From a virus: 45,207 nt of DNA. Location of the stretch: positions 1-45,207 of the IMG/VR virus record IMGVR_UViG_3300001680_000001. One strand, given 5' to 3'. A program made the translations under genes and the position numbers. Below are positions 17,341 through 23,817 of this stretch, one piece after another (within the stretch, counting starts at the first letter, position 1; every line of letters starts with the position of its first letter). Under the pieces are notes generated by a model, which was not told the DNA's origin, searched no databases, and worked only from the letters and a program-made list of their open reading frames with translations.

Positions 17341-17688
17341 TTAGCCACCCATCCAAACGTCTACAGCCCAGTTTACCGTCGTTGTGCCAGCAGCAACCAC
17401 CGGCTTCAGGTAAATGCTGCCCGTATTGTCCGCCTGGTAGTAAATACCCTCCGCTGGAACCTCGTCGTGGTGAACCCCTGCCACCGAAATAGCCAAAACC
17501 TGGGAAATGGCGGCGGCAGCAAGCGGCTCCTCGGAAAGAACGGGCGTTGTGTTCGACCCAGACGTTACGTGGAAGCGAACAATGTAACCAGTCGGCGGAA
17601 CCGACAAAGTTATGACTGTTGCTGCGCTAACATTGGCCTGTGTGCCGGATATGCGCTTGGTACTTCTGCGAACTGTGTTGTGGGGCAT
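17341..17688 (-). CDS. Small beta-rich protein, probably structural (115 aa)
   Basis: After a basic N-terminal stretch (RRSTKRISG) the protein is Val/Thr/Ala/Ser-rich with strand-like alternation and ends WAVDVWMGG. AGGAGAA lies just before ATG 17688. The composition resembles the small head proteins at 6.6-8.6 kb, but there is no convincing alignment by eye. Function unknown. Confidence 0.7.
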   Translation of the reverse strand: MPHNTVRRSTKRISGTQANVSAATVITLSVPPTGYIVRFHVTSGSNTTPVLSEEPLAAAAISQVLAISVAGVHHDEVPAEGIYYQADNTGSIYLKPVVAAGTTTVNWAVDVWMGG

Positions 17689-17697
17689 GATGTTCTC

Positions 17698-18093
17698 CTA
17701 AAGTAATCCAGATAAAGACTCGGATGGCGAATCCGAATCCTTATCTGGTCGATTACTACCGACTGCGACGGCGGCTTTCTTCGCTTTCAAGGGCGTACCC
17801 TTCAACCGCTTCTTCGACCTGCCTTTAGGGCCACCTAAAGGAGCAGAAGAAGCAATAGGTTGACTGATTTCAACAGACCCGCCCTGTTGAACGGCGGGAG
17901 ATGTGGGGACTTCTCGCAGTGCGAAGCCTTGTTCCTGTAAGAACACCACATCACTTAATGCCTCGTCCCTCGCGGCTGCAAGAAACTCATCTACAGTGCA
18001 AAGGGGGAGGTTCCTGAGAGAAGATAAGGCACCCTTATGGGCGCGATCTACCCGCAAAAGCCTGGCACACCTAAGAACTCTGGATGATGACAT
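17698..18093 (-). CDS. First gene of the late operon, unknown function (131 aa)
   Basis: ATG 18093 has AAAGG six bases upstream. Residues 1-60 are a compact, Leu/Arg-rich region. Residues 60-131 are Pro/Ser/Lys-rich with a strongly basic patch (PKGRSKKRLKGTPLKAKKAA) and an acidic Asp/Ser end, so probably disordered. A nucleic-acid-binding role is conceivable. As the promoter-proximal gene facing the control region it could be regulatory, but no helix-turn-helix is evident. Confidence 0.7.
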   Translation of the reverse strand: MSSSRVLRCARLLRVDRAHKGALSSLRNLPLCTVDEFLAAARDEALSDVVFLQEQGFALREVPTSPAVQQGGSVEISQPIASSAPLGGPKGRSKKRLKGTPLKAKKAAVAVGSNRPDKDSDSPSESLSGLL

Positions 18094-18303
18094 ACATTAC
18101 CTTTACACGCGCGCGCGCGAGGCGCAAGTTTTGGGATTTTTTTCTGGGGGGTGCCCTGCTTTGGCCGAGTGTAGGGTGTATTGGCGCAGTGTTTAACAAT
18201 GTATGACAAAGTATGAAAGTGTAATATGCGTACAGGGTGGCTGTTGTAGTTATTCTTTATGATATGGGGGTAGAGGCAAGTTGCAGTTTTTGTACTATAT
18301 TGT

Positions 18304-18412
18304 TTATTTGGCTTTTGTGGCTTATTTGGCCTATGTTCTTTATTTGGTACCGCAAGAATCATGCCGGCATGGTTCTTGCATGTTGTTTATTTGGCTTATA
18401 TTCTTTATTTGG
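18304..18412 (+). repeat. Iteron-like TTATTTGG boxes at 18-bp spacing
   Basis: Exact TTATTTGG occurs at 18304, 18322, 18340, 18387 and 18405. The first three and the last two are each separated by exactly 18 bp, and the gap between groups is 47 bp. Regular spacing near two helical turns is typical of arrays bound by a replication initiator or a cooperative regulator. Confidence 0.7.
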
Positions 18413-18445
18413 TACCGCAAGAAACATGCCGGTATGATTCTTGCA
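18336..18445. repeat. Duplicated 45-bp unit carrying a 28-bp dyad
   Basis: A 45-bp unit at 18336-18380 recurs at 18401-18445, offset 65 bp. Each contains a 28-bp inverted repeat (18352-18379 and 18417-18444). The arms begin GCAAGAA and end TTCTTGC; 13 of 14 positions pair in the first copy and 12 of 14 in the second. The centre of the first copy, CATGCCGGCATG, is a perfect palindrome. The dyads could be operator or initiator sites, or form cruciforms; no U-tract follows, so they are not simple terminators. Confidence 0.8.
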
Positions 18446-18485
18446 ACGCGCACATGTGTTCAACCTATCCCCGTGTTTAGATTAT

Positions 18486-18535
18486 GATAATGATAATCAA
18501 AATCATTTAGCGTTATGATAATGATTATCAAAATC
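18486..18535. promoter_or_regulatory. Tandem Fur-box-like sites
   Basis: 18486-18504 reads GATAATGATAATCAAAATC and matches the 19-bp Escherichia coli Fur-box consensus at 17 positions. 18517-18535 reads GATAATGATTATCAAAATC and matches at 16. They are the cores of a tandem direct repeat with a 31-bp period (18483-18511 and 18514-18542), close to three helical turns. They could let the host iron regulator sense or control the early operon. AT-rich dyads can mimic such sites, so binding is unproven. Confidence 0.5.
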
Positions 18536-18556
18536 ATTTAGCTATGTATCCTCCCT

Positions 18557-18781
18557 ATGTTGAACATTTATTTACTCTCCTATTGTTCACTTTTGCCCTG
18601 CATTATCGCCATGTTGAACATGGGATATCGGAAACTATTTGTTGCGTGGCTTGTTCAACGGGATAGTGGATTTTTGAGACTTGAAACTCTCCTTGACAAC
18701 TTGATTAGCATTTACATCCGTTCTGAGGTGTATCTGTTATGGCTGGTTATTTGACATTCCCCTATACTCTTTGTTGAACAT
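18557..18781. promoter_or_regulatory. Repeated ATGTTGAACAT palindromes
   Basis: ATGTTGAACAT lies at 18557-18567 and, extended to 13 bp (CATGTTGAACATG), at 18610-18622. TTGTTGAACAT is at 18771-18781 and TTGTTCAAC on the same pattern at 18651-18659. A weaker TGTTCAACC is at 18457-18465. A further perfect copy, ATGTTCAACAT, is at 20160-20170 before the next gene cluster. Recurrence just upstream of early genes suggests an operator for a phage or host regulator. Confidence 0.55.
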
Positions 18782-18821
18782 TGCATGTTTATATCGTGGC
18801 CTCTATTTCTGGAGCACGATT

Positions 18822-19334
18822 ATGAGTTTAGACCTATTGAACTATGATGCAAGAGCCGGTGAAACACTGGCCGCTATTAAAGGCGGTTCGTTTATATCCG
18901 GTACGAGTATCGCCTGTAGAACGGGCGGTAACAAGGACGGGCCTGGCAGGGCTTACGGCTATCTACCGGCTATCGGTATATGTCCGGGCCAAAGCCGTAA
19001 CCGTTTTGAGTCCAGGGCTGCTATGATAGCTAACTGTTATCTGACTATGGCTAACAAGCAGAACAAGCTACAGGTGTACAAGCAAGCCGATGTGGCCCGT
19101 GCTGTGGCGCACAGCGTATTGAATGGCATGGCCAATGTTAGGCTTGCCGAGTATACGCCCGTCCAGGTCGGATTAATGAACAGCATGGACGGCAAGCGTG
19201 CCGATATTCGGCGCACCGTCGAGATGATAAAATACTTTGAGAGAAAAAAGGTAGATACCACGGACCTATTAGCTATCCTTGAGCAAGACAAGAAGCAGAT
19301 CGCAGAAATGAGCATAACCCTTAGACAATCTTAA
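18822..19334 (+). CDS. First early gene, unknown function (170 aa)
   Basis: ATG 18822 has GGAG 7 nt upstream and is preferred over an earlier in-frame TTG that falls in a repeated palindrome. The N-terminal half is Gly-rich with Cys at three sites (AIKGGSFISGTSIACRTGG, then GICPG). The C-terminal half is helical and charged, with a long terminal helix (TVEMIKYFERKKVDTTDLLAILEQDKK). It has no helix-turn-helix that I can recognise. Its promoter-proximal position suggests a host-takeover or regulatory protein. Confidence 0.75.
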   Translation: MSLDLLNYDARAGETLAAIKGGSFISGTSIACRTGGNKDGPGRAYGYLPAIGICPGQSRNRFESRAAMIANCYLTMANKQNKLQVYKQADVARAVAHSVLNGMANVRLAEYTPVQVGLMNSMDGKRADIRRTVEMIKYFERKKVDTTDLLAILEQDKKQIAEMSITLRQS

Positions 19335-19490
19335 CACAACCACGGCCACGATATAAAGATGTAACGTTCGACATAGATATAGACGGGAACGTTTACCTGT
19401 GAGCCACTTAAATGTATGGCACACACACCTGCGTCTACATACAGCGGACGCTACATTCACCTAACGCCACACTATGTGGGCGGGAGTACC

Positions 19491-19682
19491 ATGAGAACAT
19501 ACATATACCTTATCTACTTTCATCCCTCTGACTGTGATACGTGCAAACCATACTCTATTGGAGCGTTTGAATCCCATAGTGCTGCCTTGTTCCATCGGGA
19601 GTTAAGATTAGATCCGAGGTACAAGACGGAAGGATCTATAACCATAGAAGCTGTGCCTATTGGCGACACCTTTGAATGGTAA
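19491..19682 (+). CDS. Hypothetical early protein (63 aa)
   Basis: GGGAG five bases before ATG 19491 decides this start over an upstream in-frame ATG at 19416. The product starts with an aromatic strand (TYIYLIYFHPSDCDTCK) with a Cys-x-x-Cys pair and continues with SIGAFESHSAALFHRELR. Function unknown. It is isolated, with about 150 bp before it and a long non-coding stretch after it. Confidence 0.65.
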   Translation: MRTYIYLIYFHPSDCDTCKPYSIGAFESHSAALFHRELRLDPRYKTEGSITIEAVPIGDTFEW

Positions 19683-19842
19683 ACATTAAACTATGCACGA
19701 TGTACAACATTAGCCATAATGACGCGTCAAGAGCGCACCTAATGGACCACATCGACTTAATAACTCACAGCTTTTGTCCTATACACTTTTAAAACTACAC
19801 TACTGGATTACTTAGTAATATCATATACTTATATAACTATAC

Positions 19843-19959
19843 AGGTTCATACTACCTTATCCAATAAAGGGAGGTTCAACCTACCATATAAGAGACAGTG
19901 GTACACACCATACTGAACACAGATACAGTAGCGAATAACCCAGGTTGAAACTACCATAT
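19843..19959 (+). repeat. Three iteron-like AGGTT...CTACC repeats
   Basis: Copies begin at 19843 (AGGTTCATACTACC), 19872 (AGGTTCAACCTACCATAT) and 19942 (AGGTTGAAACTACCATAT). The last two share the ATAT tail. They follow an AT-rich stretch. The GTTCAAC core recalls the palindromes upstream of the first early gene, so one protein may recognise both. Confidence 0.55.
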
Positions 19960-19992
19960 GGGATAAGTGTATGATATCATTGTGTGTTCTTA

Positions 19993-20018
19993 CCCCCCTC
20001 GTTTCAAAAAGAGGGGGG
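19993..20018. other. Perfect 8-bp hairpin
   Basis: CCCCCCTC (19993-20000) pairs with GAGGGGGG (20011-20018) around a 10-base A-rich loop. There is no downstream U-run on either strand. It could block readthrough, serve as a single-strand initiation site, or mark the 5' end of a transcript. Confidence 0.5.
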
Positions 20019-20168
20019 CGCACCTGCGGAGATGTGTTCCACGTTATGTAAAATAATCCCAAAAGTCTTGACACTACATACCGTAGTTTTAACCGGGCAT
20101 ATGCCCATTTTATGCAACCCTCTGCATATTTTAGTAGTGGGTTATGTTCAGTAGTAAGGATGTTCAAC

Positions 20169-20237
20169 ATGACATTTCCAGTAGCACTCTCCATCCTCCT
20201 ATGCTGGGTCTACTTAGACGCCACGCTCGTACTATAG
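20169..20237 (+). CDS. Possible 22-aa membrane peptide
   Basis: ATG 20169 overlaps the ATGTTCAACAT palindrome, with TAAGGA about 9 nt upstream. The peptide is almost entirely hydrophobic (residues 3-16: FPVALSILLCWVYL). The overlapping longer frame that ends in the 72-aa gene also has a signal-like stretch (WAIATVSCSTVAQA), so an alternative reading is a leader peptide for that gene. Either may be chance in a region this short. Confidence 0.25.
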   Translation: MTFPVALSILLCWVYLDATLVL

Positions 20238-20317
20238 GTACAACCTGGGCTATCGCTACAGTATCGTGCTCCACGGTAGCCCAGGCTGTGCCCCTACATA
20301 AACAAGAGGACAAAGAC

Positions 20318-20536
20318 ATGAAAAGAAACTACCACCCAGCAGCAGTACGCATCATAGATATAGCAGAAGACAACTGCCGGTATAGCTCAAGTGCAAGGAT
20401 GGCACTCGATGATGCAATAGAATGTCATAATAACTATGACTTCAAACATGCACGTCTACGTGCACTTGATAGCTTGGCACATTCGGTGGGCATCATGTCA
20501 CACATCTACATCAACGCGGTAAACCTCCGCACATAA
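20318..20536 (+). CDS. Hypothetical early protein (72 aa)
   Basis: AGAGGA seven bases before ATG 20318 supports this start rather than the longer in-frame opening at 20144. The product is helical and His/Arg/Ala-rich (RIIDIAEDNCRYSSSARMALDDAIECHNNYDFKHARLRALDSLAHSVG), like a short TPR-like or four-helix fold. The leader CATAAACAAGAGGACAAAGA is closely repeated before the next gene. Confidence 0.7.
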   Translation: MKRNYHPAAVRIIDIAEDNCRYSSSARMALDDAIECHNNYDFKHARLRALDSLAHSVGIMSHIYINAVNLRT

Positions 20537-20550
20537 ACAAGGACAAAGAC

Positions 20551-20793
20551 ATGACACGACCAACCACAAAGCCAGTAGCTACACAAAAGCGTGGCAATAC
20601 AACATACAAACTGTACGCCAATGGTGAGCTTTGGACCACAGGTAAACACGGATACTTCTGCGGCTACGTATCGGACCCGATGTTTGAAGAGAGCCTGGAC
20701 TGTGCCATCGACAACCATGAGGAGGAGATGTCATGCCTTGTGGCAGATGCCTTCGCTGAGTTTGGACACCTACAACCAAAGAGGAAGACATGA
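20551..20793 (+). CDS. Hypothetical early protein (80 aa)
   Basis: The start is preceded by AAGGACAAAGAC, nearly identical to the preceding gene's leader. The protein has a small beta-rich N-terminal part (YKLYANGELWTTG) and an acidic helical C-terminal half (ESLDCAIDNHEEEMSCLVADAFAEF). Ends with an ATGA overlap with the next gene. Function unknown. Confidence 0.75.
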   Translation: MTRPTTKPVATQKRGNTTYKLYANGELWTTGKHGYFCGYVSDPMFEESLDCAIDNHEEEMSCLVADAFAEFGHLQPKRKT

Positions 20794-21179
20794 ACATACT
20801 ACACGACAGACTACCCAGCCATGTGTGGCACAAGAAGACAAGGAAGGTTCATATCAAATGTGATGACGTGATTCACATTGCCCACATCGACGACTACTTC
20901 ACCTCGGACGGTGACAGGTACATGTTTGACACCAGACTATTGAGGCGAGATGGGTGGGAACAGTTCGACACAGACCAGGACGCATGGTACTTCGGAGTAT
21001 GGGTAAACAATAGTAAGGGTATGACAGTAACATACTGCGAGGGTGACGTGATGATTAAGCACGGCATACCAGACATGAAGAAAGAGTATGATGACATGTG
21101 CGAGTGCTACGGTAAGGCACCACCATGGGCAACTACCATAGACGACGACGGAACAGTAACACAATACTATTCGAGGTAG
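20790..21179 (+). CDS. Hypothetical early protein (129 aa)
   Basis: It starts in an ATGA overlap with AAGAGGAAG upstream. Rich in Asp, His, Tyr and Trp, with strand-like segments (KVHIKCDDVIHIAHIDDYF; DAWYFGVWVNNSKGMTVTYC) and a DDMCECYG near the C-terminus. No known domain. It belongs to the run of closely packed, acidic small early proteins. Confidence 0.75.
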   Translation: MNILHDRLPSHVWHKKTRKVHIKCDDVIHIAHIDDYFTSDGDRYMFDTRLLRRDGWEQFDTDQDAWYFGVWVNNSKGMTVTYCEGDVMIKHGIPDMKKEYDDMCECYGKAPPWATTIDDDGTVTQYYSR

Positions 21180-21183
21180 TAAC

Positions 21184-21462
21184 ATGGAAACAATAGACAT
21201 AAGTGTGTCATGTGAGACATACATATACAACATGCTCCGCATACTACTAAGCCCACACGCCACGCTATCACATGATGCCCAGGATGCTATGGTCAGGATG
21301 ATGTTAGACATTGGACGCATAGCAGACGCACACATCAAACAACAAGATGACGACTGCGATGAGTGCGGGGGCATGGGTCACACCATCGGGTTTGAAGGCC
21401 CAAAGAAAGTCAAGTACCCATGCGAGACATGCTCTACCTCACAACAAGGAGATACAACATGA
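21184..21462 (+). CDS. Small protein with a DnaJ-like zinc-binding end (92 aa)
   Basis: Residues 1-55 are helical. C58-x2-C61-GGMGH and C80-x2-C83 form two Cys pairs like half of a DnaJ-type zinc domain. A metal-binding structural role is likely; the target is unknown. The C-terminus overlaps the start of the next gene (ATGA). Confidence 0.72.
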   Translation: METIDISVSCETYIYNMLRILLSPHATLSHDAQDAMVRMMLDIGRIADAHIKQQDDDCDECGGMGHTIGFEGPKKVKYPCETCSTSQQGDTT

Positions 21463-21740
21463 GTAGAATCCTACAAACATTCAAAGAGACTATACGCAAC
21501 CCGTACTCATTCCCTGGCGGGTACACTATCGCACTCTACTTCTTAGATGGTGAGCGGGTGTGTACAAAGTGTGCCCGTGACGAGTGGAAGCTGATCTGTG
21601 CTGATACCATCAACGGATGGGGTCTGTGGCAAGCGGGCTTTGCTGGGGTCTATTGGGAAGGCCCACCACAACTCTGTTCACACTGCTACGACCCACAAGA
21701 TTCAGAGTATGGCGACCCTATCTGTACCGTGATGAGGTGA
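21459..21740 (+). CDS. Hypothetical protein with two Cys pairs (93 aa)
   Basis: The start at 21459 has ACAAGGAGATA upstream, a leader cassette repeated before two other genes, and overlaps the previous stop. C-x2-C motifs (VCTKC and LCSHC) lie on either side of an aromatic centre (WGLWQAGFAGVYW), suggesting a single zinc site. Function unknown. Confidence 0.75.
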   Translation: MSRILQTFKETIRNPYSFPGGYTIALYFLDGERVCTKCARDEWKLICADTINGWGLWQAGFAGVYWEGPPQLCSHCYDPQDSEYGDPICTVMR

Positions 21741-21743
21741 GTG

Positions 21744-21896
21744 ATGTATAAGTACAAGCCATGCCCAGTATGTAGAGGCACAGGCCGTGACGAGTGGCAC
21801 ATAGGCTGCGAAGACATGGCACCACCTGACTGCCGCAACTGCCAGGGCTTAGGTGAGCTACCCATCAAACAACAAGGAGATACTGATGTTCTATAA
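21744..21896 (+). CDS. Mini DnaJ-type zinc-finger protein (50 aa)
   Basis: ATG 21744 follows GATGAGGTGAGTG; a stop is at 21894-21896. The product carries C7-x2-C10-RGTG and C30-x2-C33-QGLG, the CxxCxGxG pair of a DnaJ zinc domain. That fold binds one zinc and often unfolded protein or a partner. The protein is otherwise nearly featureless. It overlaps the next gene by 11 nt, and its last codons contain that gene's ribosome site. Confidence 0.75.
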   Translation: MYKYKPCPVCRGTGRDEWHIGCEDMAPPDCRNCQGLGELPIKQQGDTDVL

Positions 21897-22161
21897 AGAC
21901 TACTGGAAGGCCACGTCATGGCACTTCGGCATGACTCCACCCGGCAAGTACCGCAGCCTAACTGTGCGGTACACAGCCTACTACAGTGTGGTTCACTCTC
22001 ATAAGTGTAGAGGGTGCCGCAACCTACCTCGAAAGAGTCAATGGACTGGACCAATAGTGTGTGGATGCGGGAACCCATATGTAAACATATGCAAGGACAA
22101 CGACCATTGGAATAGGATCAAGGCACACAAGCAACATCAAACAACAAGGAGATACCAATGA
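21886..22161 (+). CDS. Hypothetical protein with zinc-ribbon-like cysteines (91 aa)
   Basis: The ATG at 21886 follows the ACAAGGAGATACTG cassette. The protein is basic, with a CRGC pair and a CGCG pair in its second half separated by about 20 residues, which suits a zinc ribbon. The N-terminus (YKDYWKATSWHFGMTPPGKY) is aromatic. Function unknown; nucleic-acid binding is possible from its charge. Confidence 0.72.
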   Translation: MFYKDYWKATSWHFGMTPPGKYRSLTVRYTAYYSVVHSHKCRGCRNLPRKSQWTGPIVCGCGNPYVNICKDNDHWNRIKAHKQHQTTRRYQ

Positions 22162-22499
22162 ACATCTACCCACCAAAGGCACAGCTATACAAGCTGGTCC
22201 GCATATGTAAGACAACATGGCACAGCCACACACTCACAGTATCCATCAACGGTAAGGGTGACTGGACCTACCAGACAGGCGACAACAGCTTCATGGGTAG
22301 CTGCTACCACCATCCCATCTGGGCGGTGGTGAGCCTACCCACTATAGATGATGAGGACGGGGAGGTGCTACGGTCTGCCGACTACAACTGCCGAAGTGTA
22401 GTAAAGGACATACTTGAGCAGTTAGAAGAGGGCTATGCCAACAGCGAAGAGATCATAGAATACTACAGGACCACATCATGGACGCAAGTGACCAGCTAA
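22158..22499 (+). CDS. Hypothetical early protein (113 aa)
   Basis: It starts after ACAAGGAGATACC, the third use of this leader, in an ATGA overlap. Mixed alpha/beta with an acidic C-terminal helix (SVVKDILEQLEEGYANSEEIIEYY). No known domain. It overlaps the next gene by 22 nt. Confidence 0.75.
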   Translation: MNIYPPKAQLYKLVRICKTTWHSHTLTVSINGKGDWTYQTGDNSFMGSCYHHPIWAVVSLPTIDDEDGEVLRSADYNCRSVVKDILEQLEEGYANSEEIIEYYRTTSWTQVTS

Positions 22500-22621
22500 T
22501 AGATATGATAGAGGAGCTACACTATGTAGTGTGTCGCTACCTAAGCATACAGGAGGGCGATGTAATCTGGCACCACCTTGTTGAACATTACTTTTACTAC
22601 AACTATTACGGCGAGGCATAG
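22478..22621 (+). CDS. Hypothetical acidic protein (47 aa)
   Basis: An ATG at 22478 inside the end of the preceding gene opens a short frame with no gap to the next start (22623). The product is acidic and aromatic (DQLIDMIEELHYVVCRYL; HYFYYNYYGEA) and probably a helical hairpin. It fills what would otherwise be a 120-bp gap in a tightly packed operon. A GTTGAACAT match inside it is in coding sequence and may be chance. Confidence 0.55.
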   Translation: MDASDQLIDMIEELHYVVCRYLSIQEGDVIWHHLVEHYFYYNYYGEA

Positions 22622-22622
22622 C

Positions 22623-22787
22623 ATGAAAGAAGGAGTGTATGTAGACACATCTGACTGCCCGACAGGGTTTGTCATAGACTTTTACCGAGGCAAGTACAGG
22701 GTGCGCATGTTTACCACCTGCTCATTAGCATGGGTGAAGGAGCACATGCAAGCTGATGACCTGCCGGTGTACACAGTAGCATGTTGA
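22623..22787 (+). CDS. Hypothetical early protein (54 aa)
   Basis: ATG 22623 follows the previous stop by one base. An earlier in-frame start at 22578 lies inside the 47-aa gene and is less likely. The protein looks like a small beta-barrel (VYVDTSDCPTGFVIDFYRGKYRVRMF), then a short helix. Possibly an SH3-like or KOW-like fold; function unknown. Confidence 0.65.
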   Translation: MKEGVYVDTSDCPTGFVIDFYRGKYRVRMFTTCSLAWVKEHMQADDLPVYTVAC

Positions 22788-23089
22788 GCAACCTACCAGA
22801 CGACTGGAATAGTTATTGGATGAGGTGCGAGCTATGTGGTGGCAGCTACCACCCAGCAGGTACAGACGACTGTAACTGTAAGCCATGCCAGAACATCACA
22901 TCAGGCAGGGCGTGTGCAAATGTTGAAGGACATTGTACTGACCATGAGTGTGACATGTGCGGAGACATTGGAGTAGACACTGAAGAAACCATTAACAACA
23001 GGCGAGCATGTTTTAAATGCGAGCCACAACTATTCGAGGAACAACATGAGCGAGTACAAAAAGAAGAACGTCGTAACCTACCGGATTGA
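22781..23089 (+). CDS. Cysteine-rich zinc-binding protein (102 aa)
   Basis: Overlaps the previous gene by 7 nt. Several Cys pairs are spread along residues 16-85: CELCGG, CNCKPC, CTDHECDMCGDIG and CFKC, enough for two or three zinc sites. The C-terminal 20 residues are a charged helix. The multi-finger layout suggests protein or nucleic-acid contacts. No full family match recognised. No clear ribosome site, so coupling is assumed. Confidence 0.7.
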   Translation: MLSNLPDDWNSYWMRCELCGGSYHPAGTDDCNCKPCQNITSGRACANVEGHCTDHECDMCGDIGVDTEETINNRRACFKCEPQLFEEQHERVQKEERRNLPD

Positions 23090-23603
23090 ACAAGAGACAC
23101 ACGGTAGCTGCAGGCAGTACACCACCACCCACATACGCATCGACACCTATAGCGAGATAAAGGTTAGCGATAAACTTTACTGGACATGTAAAGAGCCTGA
23201 CTACTACGGCCCACCCGAGCCATACCAACTCTTAGCAGCACAGGGTCACGAGAAATACTACGAGATAAACTACAGCAATAACGAGTTGTACCTATCATAC
23301 CTTCACAGCGAGGGTGGCTACTGTTCTCACAAGATAGGTTCCTTCATGCATGGCTTACCACAGATGAGGTGGGCGTACCTCTTGCTCACCAAGATCAGTA
23401 GGCGGATAGCCAAGGCACAGGACAGGTACTATGGACCGAAGGACGACTACTCCTTCCGACTCGACAGCCCGCAAAGTGTAGTCGATGCACTCAAGGCTAT
23501 GGGTGCAGTAGAGATTGAGTACACAGGCGGAACGGCAGGTATGAGCCGGGCAGTAGAAAGGTTCTCACCTGAGCACACGTTCATGGTAGAGGCGGCAGCA
23601 TGA
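23046..23603 (+). CDS. Hypothetical early protein (185 aa)
   Basis: ATG 23046 has CGAGGAACAAC upstream and overlaps the preceding gene's end by 44 nt in another frame. The protein is Tyr/Lys-rich in its first 110 residues with strand-like segments, and then helical (GAVEIEYTGGTAGMSRAVERF near the C-terminus). No recognised domain. Long for this cluster. Confidence 0.75.
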   Translation: MSEYKKKNVVTYRIEQETHGSCRQYTTTHIRIDTYSEIKVSDKLYWTCKEPDYYGPPEPYQLLAAQGHEKYYEINYSNNELYLSYLHSEGGYCSHKIGSFMHGLPQMRWAYLLLTKISRRIAKAQDRYYGPKDDYSFRLDSPQSVVDALKAMGAVEIEYTGGTAGMSRAVERFSPEHTFMVEAAA

Positions 23604-23794
23604 GGTACGCAAGGTATCCACAGGTACGCACAACTAAGGGTAAGGCCCGCCTCACATGGAACAGGGGCCAACGTCACCGACACTACTCATCAAGGGAGGC
23701 AGCAGGGCACGTACTACGCAAGCTAAAGGCAGGTGGACCTTACCACTCAGCCGATGAGATTGAGGCAGCACTGATAGCTATTGGTGCAGCATAA
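23600..23794 (+). CDS. Hypothetical basic protein (64 aa)
   Basis: Starts in an ATGA overlap. The N-terminus is strongly basic (RYPQVRTTKGKARLTWNRGQRHRHYSSR is a run of charges), followed by an Ala-rich helix (EIEAALIAIGAA). It could bind DNA or RNA. Followed by the leader AACAACAACCATTGGAGCATAG, which recurs at 24711. Confidence 0.7.
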   Translation: MRYARYPQVRTTKGKARLTWNRGQRHRHYSSREAAGHVLRKLKAGGPYHSADEIEAALIAIGAA

Positions 23795-23817
23795 ACAACA
23801 ACCATTGGAGCATAGAT

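Larger units (their letters stand above)
18094..18821. promoter_or_regulatory. Divergent control region between late and early operons
   Basis: About 730 bp without a convincing gene separates the leftward late genes from the rightward early genes. It contains an alternating CG tract (about 18107-18119), an AT-rich stretch, 18-bp-spaced TTATTTGG boxes, a duplicated 45-bp unit with a large dyad, a tandem Fur-box-like pair, and several ATGTTGAACAT palindromes. A TATACT at 18763-18768 is a possible -10 element for the early genes, without a good -35. The repeat types and AT content also suit a replication origin. Confidence 0.75.
19683..20168. promoter_or_regulatory. Non-coding control or origin-like region
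   Basis: No convincing gene is found here. The region has an AT-rich segment (about 19785-19840), three copies of an AGGTT(C/G)A-ACTACC-type repeat, a perfect ATGATATCAT palindrome (19971-19980), a perfect 8-bp hairpin (19993-20018), a TTGACA at 20068-20073, a 12-bp palindrome GGGCATATGCCC (20095-20106) and, at its end, ATGTTCAACAT. It probably holds the promoter of the following small-gene cluster and may be a second origin-like element. Confidence 0.6.

Noticed and set aside
124-17706. Many plus-strand open frames opposite the late operon, e.g. 9617-9988 and 13494-14024
   Set aside because: They lie antisense to long, motif-bearing late genes, lack ribosome sites and show shadow composition (many Arg, Ser, Cys, Pro).
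18304-18445. CRISPR array
   Set aside because: Only two copies of a 45-bp unit and no variable spacers of constant length; the layout fits operator or origin repeats better.
18237-18487. Two overlapping frames of 66-68 codons
   Set aside because: They are made of the TTATTTGG repeats and dyads and have no plausible ribosome site.
18557-18754. 65-codon frame starting in an ATGTTGAACAT palindrome
   Set aside because: No ribosome site; the MLNI start is created by the repeated palindrome itself, and similar false starts appear at 18771 and 22578.
19335-19490. Short frame ending ...DIDIDGNVYL before 19400
   Set aside because: No acceptable start codon follows the upstream in-frame stop, so no gene is supported; it may be a relic.
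22578-22589. GTTGAACATT as another regulatory copy
   Set aside because: It lies within the coding sequence of the 47-aa gene and may be chance; not counted with the upstream operator set.
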